Source of the DNA: Simmondsia chinensis
Taxonomy: Eukaryota; Streptophyta; Magnoliopsida; Caryophyllales; Simmondsiaceae
NCBI GenBank assembly: GCA_018398585.1
Contig: JAGTTD010000001.1
Coordinates: forward strand, 24,621,438 to 24,685,437
Length of the DNA stretch: 64,000 nt
Direction of reading: 5' to 3'
Of the stretch, positions 10,331-20,989 are shown piece by piece; position 1 is the stretch's first letter; every line of letters begins with the position of its first letter. Position numbers and translations under genes: made by a program. The notes below the pieces were generated by a model. It was not told the DNA's origin. It made no database searches and was given only the letters and a program-made list of their open reading frames with translations.

Positions 10331-11094
10331 TCTGGGATGCCTTTAGGCTTCTATTGGGGAACAAACTGGTAAATTGGGTGGCTGCATAGGGTTCGATTTG
10401 ACAAAGTTCGAGAGTTTCTAAGGAGAGAATTCGTACGCACATTCATTAGTTAATTCAAATCAATCGCTAGACCTTTTTAACTTTGATTATGAAACCTTGT
10501 GTTCTCCTAATGTCTCTACAATACAAATTTAATTGTATCTAATCAATTAATTTGGATATTAGACAATAATTATATATAGTAAAACAATAACTTTGGGTAC
10601 TGGCTTGTAGGATTCCAATAAAATATATGTTTGCAGCAAGTCTTATTATGCCACATTTGTACGAATTTGACATAAATGGGATCACACGGCAAGAATGTTT
10701 AGTCCGATCCAAAAGGGACTTATTGTGGTGAGATAAGTTTGATCGCAGTAGGCCTAGTCCATATATCGCCTGTTGCAGAAAGTTGTAGTCAATGTATTAG
10801 GCATGGTCCAATTAAAGTTGGCCGTTATTAAGTATTGTACAACCATGCAAGCAGTGACCGTGAGGGGTTCTGTTGATTACGATATACGCAAGGACATGGA
10901 TTGATGAGTACGACCTTGTGGTGACATAATGTATTAAGTGGAAAAGACAATATCGGTCCCATGGAATTCACATATCCACTACATAATGTAACTTAGATTC
11001 GTAAGTTCATCAGAAAAATAATAGAATGGAGCGTCATGACTAAAATTACGATAAAATTGTATGAGAATTGCTATTCGAAAAATACGGATGATGT
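10331..11094. other. Unassigned sequence
   Basis: No conserved coding frame, RNA gene or repeat structure is recognisable on either strand. It lies between the presumed MULE end and the truncated Copia gag, so it may be older flanking DNA or decayed Copia gag. Confidence 0.4.
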
Positions 11095-11231
11095 TAGCAG
11101 TTTAGCCACTCGCCTAACTTGTAATCCTCGCATATTAATACAACATCTAAATTTATTTTCCTGGCAAAATAATTAGGTCCAGCTAGAGCATTATCCTTAA
11201 GAATCGAATGAAGAGCTCAAATCACAGCCAT
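11095..11231 (-). pseudogene. Copia gag N-terminus, truncated
   Basis: On the minus strand the ATG at 11231-11229 opens a frame reading MAVI-stop-ALHSILKDNALAGPNYFA, then a LDVVLICEDYK stretch. This matches the start of plant Copia Gag, where a LTGPN(F/Y)-x-W block comes early. Similarity is lost below about 11095. It lies after the LTR, primer site and leader in the correct order, showing that internal sequence follows this LTR. Confidence 0.6.
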
Positions 11232-12326
11232 TATAAATTTCTGTAAATGTAAGCATCTGTGTAACTTTAAAATATGAGACGTGTATAATGCAGTGATATC
11301 TATTCTTTTAATTTTAGCATACATAATGAGTCAGGTGTCCACAAAACTGAACTATCATGCATGCAAGATGCCCAAACACACCACTCTTTACTATCAGCAG
11401 TAGGGCCATATGAAATTAGTTTATGTGAGAACTATTCTCAATTAACACGCTTTCTTGTAACTCTTACTAAACATGATTAACTCATCACTTTTCCTTAGTC
11501 TCTGACATGACACAACAGAGTTCCCCGTGGGCAATTGTATCATGCTAGTTAAGTGTAAACCATTACCTAAACCTCCGTACAAATAAACGTAATACTCCAT
11601 GGCAGCATGGTCAGATCATTTCTTTGCACTTTAGTTTATCCCATTAGAAGTCTAACCTTGTAACCTACAAATCGACACCTTCCGTGGGGAGTGATGCCGA
11701 ATCAATATACTGTTAGATCAGTAATGGAGACGGTAAGGTCTCAACCATGTGACCTCGCTCCCACTTAAATTTTGTAAAGTAGTTGTTTTATTTAAATTGT
11801 ATTTACAGCTAGATTATCTCATAATCTATGTTAGAATCACATCCTTAAATAAATTAATTAATGAAATTAATTTATTATTGTTATTATTAATATCTAATAT
11901 AGTACTGACGTCTGCATGTCCCAAAAAAATATTTTTTAAAATTTCAACATTAGTGCTAACGTCAGCACCGTGCTAGCGTTAGCCTCAGAAAAATAATTAT
12001 ATTTTCTATTTAAAATATTCATTATAATCTCCTTAGATCAATTTATCCAATTTTGACAATCTTTTTACAAAATATGCAAAATTACATTATACATATACAA
12101 AATATAAATTTCATAAATTAAGATCTACAGATATTGATTAACTTTTAATCCAATCAATATTTCAAACAATTTAAAAAAGAATCATCAATTATGATCGTTA
12201 CCAAACAAATAACTAAATCATCTTTCCTTTTCATTTTAATAAAATCTCTATTGTATTTAATCGCAAGTGTATTTATTTTGATCTTACTATATCGATCATA
12301 TAATATTGTGAGCGTAATCAGAGGCT
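11232..12326 (-). other. Copia 5' leader (untranslated) of the short-LTR copy
   Basis: The segment aligns over most of its length with the leader of the Copia element at 26986-28837. Shared blocks include GAACTATTCTCAATTAAC, ACTCTTACTAAACATGATTA and CTCGCTCCCACTT. It has a single unit of each array that is expanded in the other copy (one GATTATCTCATAATC hairpin at about 11814-11829, one TAATCTCCTTAGATCA at about 12026). No frame is expected here. Confidence 0.75.
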
Positions 12327-12341
12327 GGCTCTGATACCAAT
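12327..12341 (-). promoter_or_regulatory. Primer-binding site (tRNA-iMet type) of the short-LTR Copia copy
   Basis: Read on the minus strand, ATTGGTATCAGAGCC directly follows the LTR end ...CCCAACA. This is the common plant site complementary to the 3' end of initiator tRNA-Met, where minus-strand DNA synthesis starts. Confidence 0.85.
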
Positions 12342-13927
12342 TGTTGGGACAAATTTGAAAAATTTTCCCTAAGTAATTAGATTAATGTAGCAGAACAGTT
12401 TAAAATTCTGATTTTTAACCTACAGGTGATTTAAAACTCATAATTTTAACGCTACAGACTTAAAATTCCTAATTTTAAATCTACAAACCTTTACTCTAAA
12501 ACATTCATAATAACAACATGAATATTAACTAGCATAATAAAAATGTAATAGATAATAGAAAAGCAAAAACTAAAAGTAAAGGAAAGAAAAACACCCGCAA
12601 ATTACACCAACAAAGAAAAACCGAGACTCGGAGAGCTTCTATGCAATCACCTCAAAAACCTGGAGTGTGGGCTCTGAATAGTATTAAACTAAGAGAAAAA
12701 ATTTCAACAGAAATTTTCCCTCTTTTAGTTCTCCGAAACTCAACACTTTTAGAAAACGTTTAATCCATAAATTAATGCTAAACCTTAATTTTAGTACCCT
12801 TATTTATAGTAGGCTACTGGAATGTGAAAAATCACAAAAACCAATGTGGAATACCCAAAAATAAGCCAAAATGATGTCGTTTCTTTTACCCGGCATAGAA
12901 ATGGCTTGCTCCACAAGCTAGCGCCATCGTGGTGCGCGCTCGATCGCGTCGATCACTACTTGTGACCGTGTTGCTCTCCGATTGGCCCGTACTAGGGCAC
13001 GCGAATCCCCAGCCTATCCAGTCATCACAGGAAACGTGTCGCACCGTGAATGGCTGTGCACGTAGGTGCATGGATTACTATATTGTTCAACTTTTGTTTT
13101 TGTTTTTGTTTTGTTTCCCACAAGTAAAAATCCATCTCATGAATTTTAATTTAAAAAACAAAATTTATTTTTTAATTTTAACTTTTGTTGATCTATTGAA
13201 TAATGTTTAGAAAATTTAAATTTACTCATCTCATAAATAAATAATTCATCTCATGAATTCTCTAATATTTTCTGATGGCATTTAAAATGGAGGCATGCGT
13301 AGGGCCTCATGGACAATTTAAATCTAGCTCCAAACGGTTAAATTAATTACCATCTCATGATAAAATTTAATTACCATTTAATGAGACTTAATTCTACTAA
13401 ATAAATGCCACTATACTCTAGACTTAAATTATTTGCACGATAACTCCTAAATAGATTATATTTACAACGACAACCCCTCTATATGACATCCATGAGGAAA
13501 AATAACTATAAATACTACCATTATTTTTCTTAAGGCTTTTCCTTTACTTCTCAACTTGCCCTTTTTCGAATAATTTATTTATACTTGAACAAATTTGCAG
13601 TACAAATTCCAAATGTCAAACACTTGGAACACTTTGGCCAAAGTTTTCGTATTAATTCAAACATTTGCAAATCAACTAAGGAGACATCTGTATATCGTAA
13701 GAGACTACAGATTCCATAATGAATACCTGATTCTTGTCACACTTCATGCCGTTACCCAGTGCGTGTGGGACTTAGGCCATTTATTAAGACCTTACCTACC
13801 ATGCACAAGTCCAGAATACCCTTAGAATTTCGAGCCGTCGTTCAAATAGTACATCATGAATCACTCATTTTCGACAATAGTGTAGAAATAATTAATTCAC
13901 ATGGTCCAACTCAGTGCATTAATGTTA

Positions 13928-14925
13928 TTTTTTTTTTTGGTAAATCAGTGATAAATACGATATATAATCAAAATATATGTACAAGTCTACGAGAGGCATA
14001 CCCCAAGCCAAGGCCAGAAGGCCTACAAAAAAGAATCAATCAAAGAAAGAATCAAAGCAAGATGTATCAACGATCAACATGATCAAACAGAGAGAACAAG
14101 CAAATGAAGGCAAACAAGCTAATGCTCAATCCCCCACTCATGCAGAAGCTGCGAGTGGCAATGAGCACCGCGAAGTGTAGGGGCAGCAATTAGACGACTG
14201 CGGACCAATCCTGTGATCTTCTCAGTGATGACTGCAGAAGGCCTGGACTGGGACCGATGAATCGTCAGGTTACGCTCATACCAGAGGGTGTAAACCGTAG
14301 CGGAGAAACAAAGGCGGGCAAGAATCCGATCCACCCCGCAGCCACGAAGCCTGGTAGCAGCCCACTGAACCAGCTCGCGCCATGAAAGTGTGGGCCAGGA
14401 AAAAGAGGTGCGAGAGGACACTCTGGACCAAACAGTAGCAGAGTAGCTGCAGGTAAAGAAAAGATGGTCATGCGACTCAACATCTGACCCGCACAACATG
14501 CAAGTAGCCCAAACATTCTGCACACGATGTCTCAGCAATCTGTCAAATGTCTGTAGATGCTCATAGGAGGCAAGCCAAAAAATGAAGGAGTGCCTCGGAA
14601 TGTGAAGCTGGAACCAAAGGAGATGATGCATGGAGTCCTCCTCCCTCCGCCTGCGAATCGTCTCCCGTGTCGATCTAGTGGTGAAAACCCCAGATGGGTC
14701 CCTCATCCATCGTACACTGTCAGCTACCCCTGGTCGGGGCCTAAAGTCAATAGAATCCCAGATAGGAAGAAGCTCCTCAATATCCCATGGGAAACGCCAC
14801 TGATCACCCGCTATAATATCTGAAACTCGAGATCCCAAACGATGACCAGTGGAATGGAGGAGGCGGAAAGTGAACCATTCATATGACCAAGACACATTTG
14901 AACACACCATTCATATGACCAAGAC
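13928..14925 (-). mobile_element. 5'-truncated LINE (L1-type) inserted in Copia LTR 'a'
   Basis: The minus-strand insert ends in a poly(A) tail (T run at 13928-13938 on the plus strand) after a 3' UTR of about 180 bp, and carries the last part of a LINE ORF2. Comparison with the intact LTR copies shows about 30 bp of LTR lost at the site. A 19-nt repeat, CATTCATATGACCAAGACA, occurs at the 5' junction, once in the LINE and once in the LTR. The truncation is typical of target-primed reverse transcription. Confidence 0.82.
14119..14910 (-). pseudogene. LINE ORF2 C-terminus (zf-RVT region)
   Basis: A 263-codon open stretch encodes the C-terminal end of a plant L1-type ORF2. Seen: WDSIDFRPRPG and the WMRDPSGVFTTRS block, LLWFQLHIPRHSFIFWLA (about residues 98-115), the cysteine/histidine pair CMLCGSDVESHDHLFFTC (about 137-154), and a VYTLWYERN block near residue 215. 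These match the zinc-binding RVT-associated domain that follows reverse transcriptase. Endonuclease and RT are missing, so this is a fragment, although the frame is still open. Confidence 0.85.
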
Positions 14926-15246
14926 AAGTTATCTAAAGTGCCACGTTATAGCCTTAGCAGACAAGTGGTCGAAACTTCTCATTGACTACAGGTTCTTCAA
15001 ATAACATTTCATTCTATTTGGTCCAAGTCTATCTGTGGCTTAATCATATAATCCACTTAGAACAAACATGTATTTATAGTCTGAGGACAAAATCCATCTC
15101 ATGGGTTTTATTTAAAAGAAAATCACATGGAATGCATGTGCTGACTTACAAAACTTAATGACTAAATGACTAGAACTTAAATTTCATTCTATACCAAAGT
15201 AACAATTACATGATAAATTTCAATTTTCAAGACACTATTCCTAACG

Positions 15247-16000
15247 ATCTTCCACTTGTCCCAAATCTAAATTACTGTACACTTTATTACCATCCCTTCT
15301 AAATGTGATTCAAAGGTCTTCTGAGTCAAATTCTTTGTAAAAGGATCTGCAAGGTTATTGCTCATATCTATCTTCAAGATCACTATCACACCATTCTCCA
15401 CTAGTCTCTAATGAGGTGGTATTTCTTTTCAATGTGTCTGGACATCTTGTTTCTTCTAGGTTCCTTAGAATTAGCCGCTGCACTCGAGTTGTCATAAAAG
15501 ACTTTGACCGGTGTTAGACTATCTCTAACTACCTCAAGATCTTTCAGGAACTTCCTGAGCCAACATGCCTCCTTTGTAGCTTCTAAAGCTGCAACATATT
15601 TGGCTTCCATGGTTGCGTTAGCAATACAAGATTGCTTGACACTCCTCGAACTGATGGCTCCATCTACAAAGGTAAAGACATATCCAGATGTGGAACATCT
15701 GGCATCTCTGTCTGGCTGAAAATCTGAATCGGTATAGCCAACTAGAACCAGCTCGTCACTATTAAAAATTAGCATATAATCTCTATTTCTTTTCAAGTAC
15801 TTGAGAATATGCTTCGCTGCCACCTAGTGTATTGGACCTGGGTTAGACTGATATCTACTCACCATGTCTATCGCATAGCAGATATTTGGTCTCGTGCACA
15901 GCATGACATACATAAGGCTTCCCGCAGCCAATGCATATGGAGCATTCCCCATCTGCTCTTCTTCTTTAGGTGTCTTAGGACACTGCTCTAATTAATTAGG
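15247..16000 (-). pseudogene. Copia reverse transcriptase end and RNase H
   Basis: On the minus strand the RT end (EQCPKTPKEEEQMGNAPYAL, a GSLMYVMLCTRPNICYA block) continues into RNase H. There, VGYTDSDFQPDRDARCSTSG, VKQSCIANATMEAKYVA and VFYDNSSAAANSKEPRRNK are seen, ending SRHIEKKYHLIRD. A stop follows at 15401, then NNLADPFTK-like sequence and a polypurine tract (about 15247-15262) against LTR 'a'. The set resembles the Angela-type group of plant Copia; the lineage name is tentative. RT is truncated at about 16000, where Gypsy G2 starts. Confidence 0.88.
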
Positions 16001-16039
16001 TTTTTTAAGCTACCGATTCCAACAGCTCTTCATTCACAG

Positions 16040-18216
16040 AATGCCTTTGGCACACTTTAAGAATGCCAGCTTTGCATTAAATTCAGTAAATGTTCCTTGC
16101 AGCCTTAAAGTTGGAATATTTGGGCCATAGAATCTCTGCTCAAGGGGTTTCCACGGAACCAAGCAGGGTAGCAGCAAGTCTGAATTGGCCTAAGCCAACT
16201 AACTTGAAGCAACTAAGGGGATTTTTTAGGTTAACTGAGTATTATGGCTGATTTATTCGAGGATATGGTGCATTGTCAAAGCCTTTAACTGAATTCTTGA
16301 AGAAGGATTCATGGCAGTGGCAAGAATCATCTCATCAAGAATTTTAACAACTGAAACAGTTAGTGCGTACTGCACCCACATTGGCATTGCCCAACTTCTC
16401 AAAACTGATGCAAGTAAGTTTGCTATTGGAGCAGTGTTAACACCAAGATGGGCATCTAATGGCCTTTGAGAGTAAGGCTTTAAGTCTCAAGAAAAAAGCA
16501 ATGTTTGTTTATGAGAAGGAGCTCTTATTTGTGGTCTAAGCAGTGTAGAAATGGGAACAACACCTATTAAAAAACATGTTTATTATCAAAACTAATCAAA
16601 GAAGGTTGAAGTTCTTACTGAAATAAAAACTTAGCACTCATTTTCAGAATGTGTGGCTCTCAAAGCTCATGAGGTTCAGTTATTTTATTCAGTACAAGAA
16701 CGGCAAAAAGAATGTGGTGGCAGACACTCTAGAGTTCAATATAATATCTATGCTCTTCGTACAGTTGTCATGGAAGTAAGATCCCATATTACAAGTGTTA
16801 TTTCTCAATTGCAACAGCCGGGTACTTCCCACTTAAACTATACTTGGAAGGATCAACAATTGCGTAGGAAGGGCAAGCTAGTTATTGGTAGTGATTCAAC
16901 TCTTAAGCATAAGATTCTGCACTGGCTTCACACCTTTGCGTCAAGAGGACATTCAGGTAGAGATGCCACATTACAACATATTAAGTCCTTATTCCACTGG
17001 AAGGGAAGGCATAACTTTGTGTTAGAATTTGTCTAATCCTGCTCCATACGTCACACCTAATAAATGAAATTGTTGTTATGTTAGGTCTTATTCAACCTTT
17101 TCCTGTTCTTAATTCAATTTGAACTAATGTCACCAAGTAATTCATTGAAGGATTACCGAAATCCTTCGGTAAGGAAGTTCTGTTTGTTTTGGTGGATAGC
17201 TTTAGTAAGTAAACTCTATTTATGGCACTTTCCCATAATTGTACTGCTCTCACTATTGCTCAAATCTATATGGATAATGTATATAGACTCCATGGAATGC
17301 CTCAATCGATCATTAGTGGTAGAGATGCTATTTTTTAGAGTGAATTTTGGTAGTCTCTTTTCTCTATTCAAGGTGTTGATATGTTATTATCTTTCCAAAC
17401 CCTGCTCACGCGGGAGCCCTTGAGGCACTGGACTTCTTGTTGTTGTTGTTTCTACCTACCATCCCCCAAATGAAAGGTCAATTAGAGGTGGCTAATAAGC
17501 ATCTTTAAACCTATCGACGCTGTACATGTGGCATAAATCCAACTCATTGGGCTGAATGGCTGCCTTTAGCCGAGTGTTGGTATAATACCAGATGGCACAC
17601 CTTAACCAATACCATTCCATATGCAGTTTTACATAGGTAAGCACCACCTTTACATCTCCCTTACTTGCCTGGTGAATCACATGTGGAAGCAATGGAAAAA
17701 AGCTTAGCCAATCATGTGGATATGCTTCCAATGTTGAAGTTTCATCTCACATGAGCTAAGAACCACATGTCGGACTTCGAACAAACAAAGGAGTGACATG
17801 ACCTTCGAAGTTGGGAATTAGGTTTATCTCAAGTTCCACCCCTACAAGCAGATTATAGTTGTCACTTGTGTCAATCAGATTCTTTCTTCTAAGTAGTTTG
17901 GTCCCTTCACAGGTGTAGATCATATTGGGAAGGTGGCTTATCAGTTATTATTGCCTGCTACAGCTAAAATACATGATGTTTTTCATGTTTCATAGTTGAA
18001 GAAGCATCGTGTTTGAATTCACCTGACTTCACATTGCACAGGGAGCTAGAGCAGAGTCTGGATAAGAAGCTTGTTTAGTGTGGCAATAAGGCAGCCACAA
18101 AAGTCCTCATGAAATGGATGCATCAACCTCTTCAAAATGCAACCTGGGAATTGCTTTATGATTTTCTTTAGAAGTATCCTTCTTTTCATCCTCAAGTTCA
18201 AGGGTCCATAGGAAAG
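16040..18216 (+). mobile_element. G2: Ty3/Gypsy pol remnant
   Basis: A heavily broken + strand Gypsy copy. Visible are the RT end (LNWPKPTNLKQLRGFFRLTE with YG-stop-FIRGYGALSKPL, 16175-16290), RNase H pieces, HKILHWLHTFASRGHSGRDA (integrase zinc region, about 16909-16968), and an integrase core with IISGRDAIF where the second catalytic Asp is Gly (about 17311-17337). The core continues after a SINE scrap with TYHP (17452-), then AEWLPLAECWYNTRWHTLT, and a chromodomain-like end KWMHQPLQNATWELLYDF (about 18115-18170). It lacks gag, protease and the 5' LTR. Confidence 0.85.
17395..17448 (+). mobile_element. 3' tail of a plant SINE inserted in G2 integrase
   Basis: CCCTGCTCACGCGGGAGCCC followed by TTGAGGCACTGG and a (TTG)n tail is the end of the same 3' domain seen in the SINE at 3999-4256. 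It separates the MLLSS and STYHP parts of the integrase. Only about 54 bp remain, so it is a strongly 5'-truncated insertion. Any target duplication is limited to a few Ts and is not clear. Confidence 0.75.
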
Positions 18217-18512
18217 CTATTGATACAGTGCAAATAACAAGTAGCATGACTTGAGTGGGAAAGTTAGTTGTAATTGTGTGATTAGTTAGGACCTTGTTAG
18301 AATTGGCTAGAGGGAAGTTAGAAGTGTGTATAAGGCTGAGAATTGTAATGTGCTGGGGTTAGACATTTTTTGATATCAATACAATACTCTTCTTCTCCCT
18401 CCAAATTCTCTCTTTCTCTCTCTCCATTTCTCGGTTACACTTGAATTCTTGATTGACTATTGATCGTTCCTTAATCCTCTGTATCACTCCACTTGTCGCA
18501 ACCCTCACCGTG
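18217..18512 (+). other. LTR-like leader between G2 and a Copia gag
   Basis: After the G2 coding end comes sequence with GTGTGTATAAGGC (TATA-like, about 18324-18336), TGATATCAATACAATACTC and a CT-rich stretch (18390-18430), the plan of a plant LTR U3-R-U5. A Copia gag ATG follows at 18513. I cannot decide whether this is the G2 3' LTR or the 5' LTR of the Copia piece (a possible TGTTAGAATT start at 18296). No standard primer site is present. Confidence 0.45.
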
Positions 18513-19165
18513 ATGGCCAATTCAAATGATACGACCACGTCTTCTCTTACACCTCTTTCCACTTCTGTTACTTCTTCAAATTCTCTTCCCTTAAAAAAAA
18601 TATAAGAGATTCACTCAGTAAAAGCCTTAGTTATAAAATTACATGCTCCGGATAAACTTTTTGTTAATACTCTCAGATGCCATGGCAATATCATACATAT
18701 TACTGTAGACTCTCCGTGCCTGGAATGTGATCAACCGAATTACGATGAATGGAAACAAACTGATTCTCTTATCATTAATTGGATATATTATTGTTGCTCT
18801 CATGAAATTGTGCATATGGTGATGAAACTGGGGCAAGATTTGATTGGAGTAAGATTAAAGTGTTGTGTGAGGCTCAGGTTTAGGCTATTGCTCTTAAATT
18901 TAAGGGGGAGTTTCAAAGTAGAGAAAAAGGTAAACTTTCTATTTCTGCATCTTAAACGAATGAAAACCCTCGTTGATCGTTTAAATGATGTTAATTGCAA
19001 GATTATTGAATATGACCTTGTTCTTCAGCTTGTCATATTTTACCTGATGAGTATAATATTGTAGCCATTGCTTTAACTCATATAATTCCTTTTCCAAGCC
19101 TTGCTCATGCTTGAAAGGCTTTATTTACTGAGGAAAGTTTATTAGCCATGTTTTCAATATCTTCA
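18513..19165 (+). pseudogene. Copia Gag (UBN2-type) remnant
   Basis: ATG at 18513 gives MANSNDTTTSSLTPLSTSVT. Further downstream, across frame changes, are the NYDEWKQTDSLIINWIYY block (about 18735-18790), a LKRMKTLVDRLNDVNCKIIE block (about 18951-19010) and DEYNIVAIALTHIIPFPSLA. This is the UBN2 gag-polypeptide of plant Copia elements, which forms the virus-like particle. A start is visible, but a stop at 18603 and frameshifts break it. Protease and later domains are missing; the following 200 bp show no coding sequence. Confidence 0.72.
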
Positions 19166-19374
19166 TCTTATATTTAAGTCAGTTTTCCGAATAATAACTA
19201 ATAAAAGAATTATAAAATTAGAAAAACAGAACTATTTTCCAAATTTGTTTCCACTGGGACAAACTTATTTGTGTGGAAGCATTCCAAAAAAATATACTTT
19301 CTAAAAAATTTTGATTAAAACAATCACCCAAAAGGGAGGCTAACTCAAGCATTTGCCTCCCCATGGGTGGCAGA

Positions 19375-19596
19375 CAGGGCCGACACAACCTCAAGTAACC
19401 CAAACAATCGCCTTTTTTTTTTTTTGATCACTCCCAAGCAACCACTTGGGTCCCCAATTTTTGTATTTGTGATTTTTAAAATATTAATTATTAATATTAA
19501 TAAATTTTATGATTAAATGTTTTATATTTTATTGTATGTGAATGATCCCATTTAAAATTTTCGCTTGAGGCCCCAAGAATGGTGGGATTGGCCCTA
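19375..19596. mobile_element. hAT-like MITE, 222 bp
   Basis: It begins CAGGGCCGACACAACCTCAA and ends in the inverse CTTGAGG...TTGGCCCTA, giving short imperfect terminal inverted repeats (C/TAGGGCC-A). An 8-bp duplication flanks it: GTGGCAGA at 19367-19374 and GTGGTAGA at 19597-19604 (7 of 8 equal). Eight-bp duplications and short repeats ending in CAGGGC fit non-autonomous hAT elements. No coding capacity. Confidence 0.75.
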
Positions 19597-19604
19597 GTGG
19601 TAGA

Positions 19605-20528
19605 TAACAATTTTTTAATAAAAATATTAATCATAAATATTAGTTTTTCTAATAATGTGTATGTATAATTAATTACATATTTTTACAATTATAGATAAAT
19701 AAAGGTATAATGAAATATTAATGCGAGTATTGATAACATTTTTATTTTTACTTTAAATTTTTTGTTTTATGTTTGTACAAACTTTTACCTTGCAAACACA
19801 AAATATGTCATATAGTTATACAAGTTTCTAAGCTTATATACAAATCAAAATACATTGTTATGTTTATATAACGTTTAAACTTCTTATATATCAAAATACG
19901 TTATATGTATTCCATAATAAAATCATTATCACATTTACATATGTATTCAAAAAATAATTGTCCACGTAAGACAGTGGGATCGCAGCTAGTTTCCAAGTGA
20001 TAAGCACATGAATGTCCATGTTCGCTAGTTCAAATCACAATGAATATCCTGGGATCCCACTGCAATAATTCATTCTATAAATGTGAGGCAACAACAAATA
20101 CGACCTTAATAATATTCACGTACAATTTGGTAAACAACTGTTAATTAATAACTTGTTAAAGGCTTGATAAAGGCCCCTTAATGGTTGGCGTTAATTCCAA
20201 AATTGTTCGGTAATAGAAATAGTAACTATAATAGCTTAGCTCAGTAGCAAACTCGGATCAGTATCGAGCTCGACTTGATAGCAAGCTTGGCTCAATTATG
20301 CATTCGACTTGGATCGATCGCAAACTTGGCCGCGTGACTCAATATTGAGCTTAACCTTGCTTGATTAGGATGACAAACCGAGTACACGCACTAATATCTT
20401 GTCAAACTGAGTAAGAATAGAGGCTCTAAAGTTTGATAAAAGTGTAACTCAAAACTCGATTGCTATAAGGCTTATCAAGCTCGAGTTCGAACCAGGGATG
20501 TTCAACTTGACTCAACTTGTTTACATTC
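19605..20528. other. AT-rich spacer
   Basis: From 19605 to about 20100 nothing is recognisable. From about 20225 to 20520 a loose series of GCTCGACT / GCAAACTTGG / GCAAGCTTGG phrases recurs. This resembles the AGCTCGACTCG-rich non-coding repeats common in plant transposons, but no boundary can be set. No gene is seen. Confidence 0.45.
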
Positions 20529-20813
20529 TGTCATGGTTATGCACACATTATGTGCTTTAGTCCAAACGTAGGTTTTGGCGTGAAAGGTGGTTGGTTGTTA
20601 TGTGAACTAGTGGCCGGAACAGTTGTTTAAATTGGTTGGTCAGTTAGTTGAGTCGTTGTTAGTCTATATAGGATGTTGGTATGATTGTAAACGAGATTGT
20701 GATATCATAGAATCAATGCAAACTCTCTCATCTCATCTCAATCCTCTTCTGTAGTTCTCTTCTTCGCATCCAATCTCATTGGTTATCTCCTGTTATGATC
20801 TAGAATCATAACA
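20529..20813 (+). repeat. G3 5' LTR
   Basis: It starts TGTCATGGTTATG and ends AGAATCATAACA (285 bp), directly before the primer site. TATA-like TCTATATAGG lies at 20663-20672. A CT-rich block follows, as in G1. Confidence 0.85.
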
Positions 20814-20828
20814 ATTGATATCAGAGCC
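20814..20828 (+). promoter_or_regulatory. G3 primer-binding site
   Basis: ATTGATATCAGAGCC directly follows the LTR end. It differs by one base from the usual ATTGGTATCAGAGCC complementary to initiator tRNA-Met. Confidence 0.85.
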
Positions 20829-20989
20829 TAAATATTGTGGAATTTTGGGAAAATTCTTCAAGTTGGCTCAAGGAAAGAAGCAACAACGATAGCTTCTAAT
20901 TCTGCAACAATTCCCAAAAATCAACAACAATTGAGTGAGCTCTAGTAACGGCTATAAGATCTGGTACAATGATTGGCAACTTGCATCAA

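Larger units (their letters stand above)
12342..15246 (-). repeat. Copia LTR 'a' (short type), split by a LINE
   Basis: It belongs to the same ~2-kb LTR family as 22333-24549, 28852-30991, 36567-38592 and 43117-45114. On the minus strand it starts near TTAGGAATAGTGTC (the first TG is mutated: CGTTAGG) and ends TTTGTCCCAACA. A TATA box, CTATAAATAAGG, lies near 12802-12816. Without the LINE (about 1 kb) it is about 1.9 kb. Pol sequence lies on its 5' side and primer site, leader and gag on its 3' side, so it joins two copies' internal regions. Solo or ordinary terminal LTRs do not have this layout. Confidence 0.88.

Noticed and set aside
12929..13210. A 93-codon open frame (MVRARSRRSLLVTVLLSDWP...)
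   Set aside because: It lies inside LTR a, is not open in the other four LTRs of the family, and matches no known domain.
14557..14823. Plus-strand frame in the LINE
   Set aside because: It is the reverse-strand shadow of the LINE ORF2 end, which has clear conserved motifs on the minus strand.
19983..20043. Possible tRNA-derived SINE head (a GTTCAAATC box-B-like phrase)
   Set aside because: The A box is weak, no SINE tail or target duplication follows, and no cloverleaf can be drawn.
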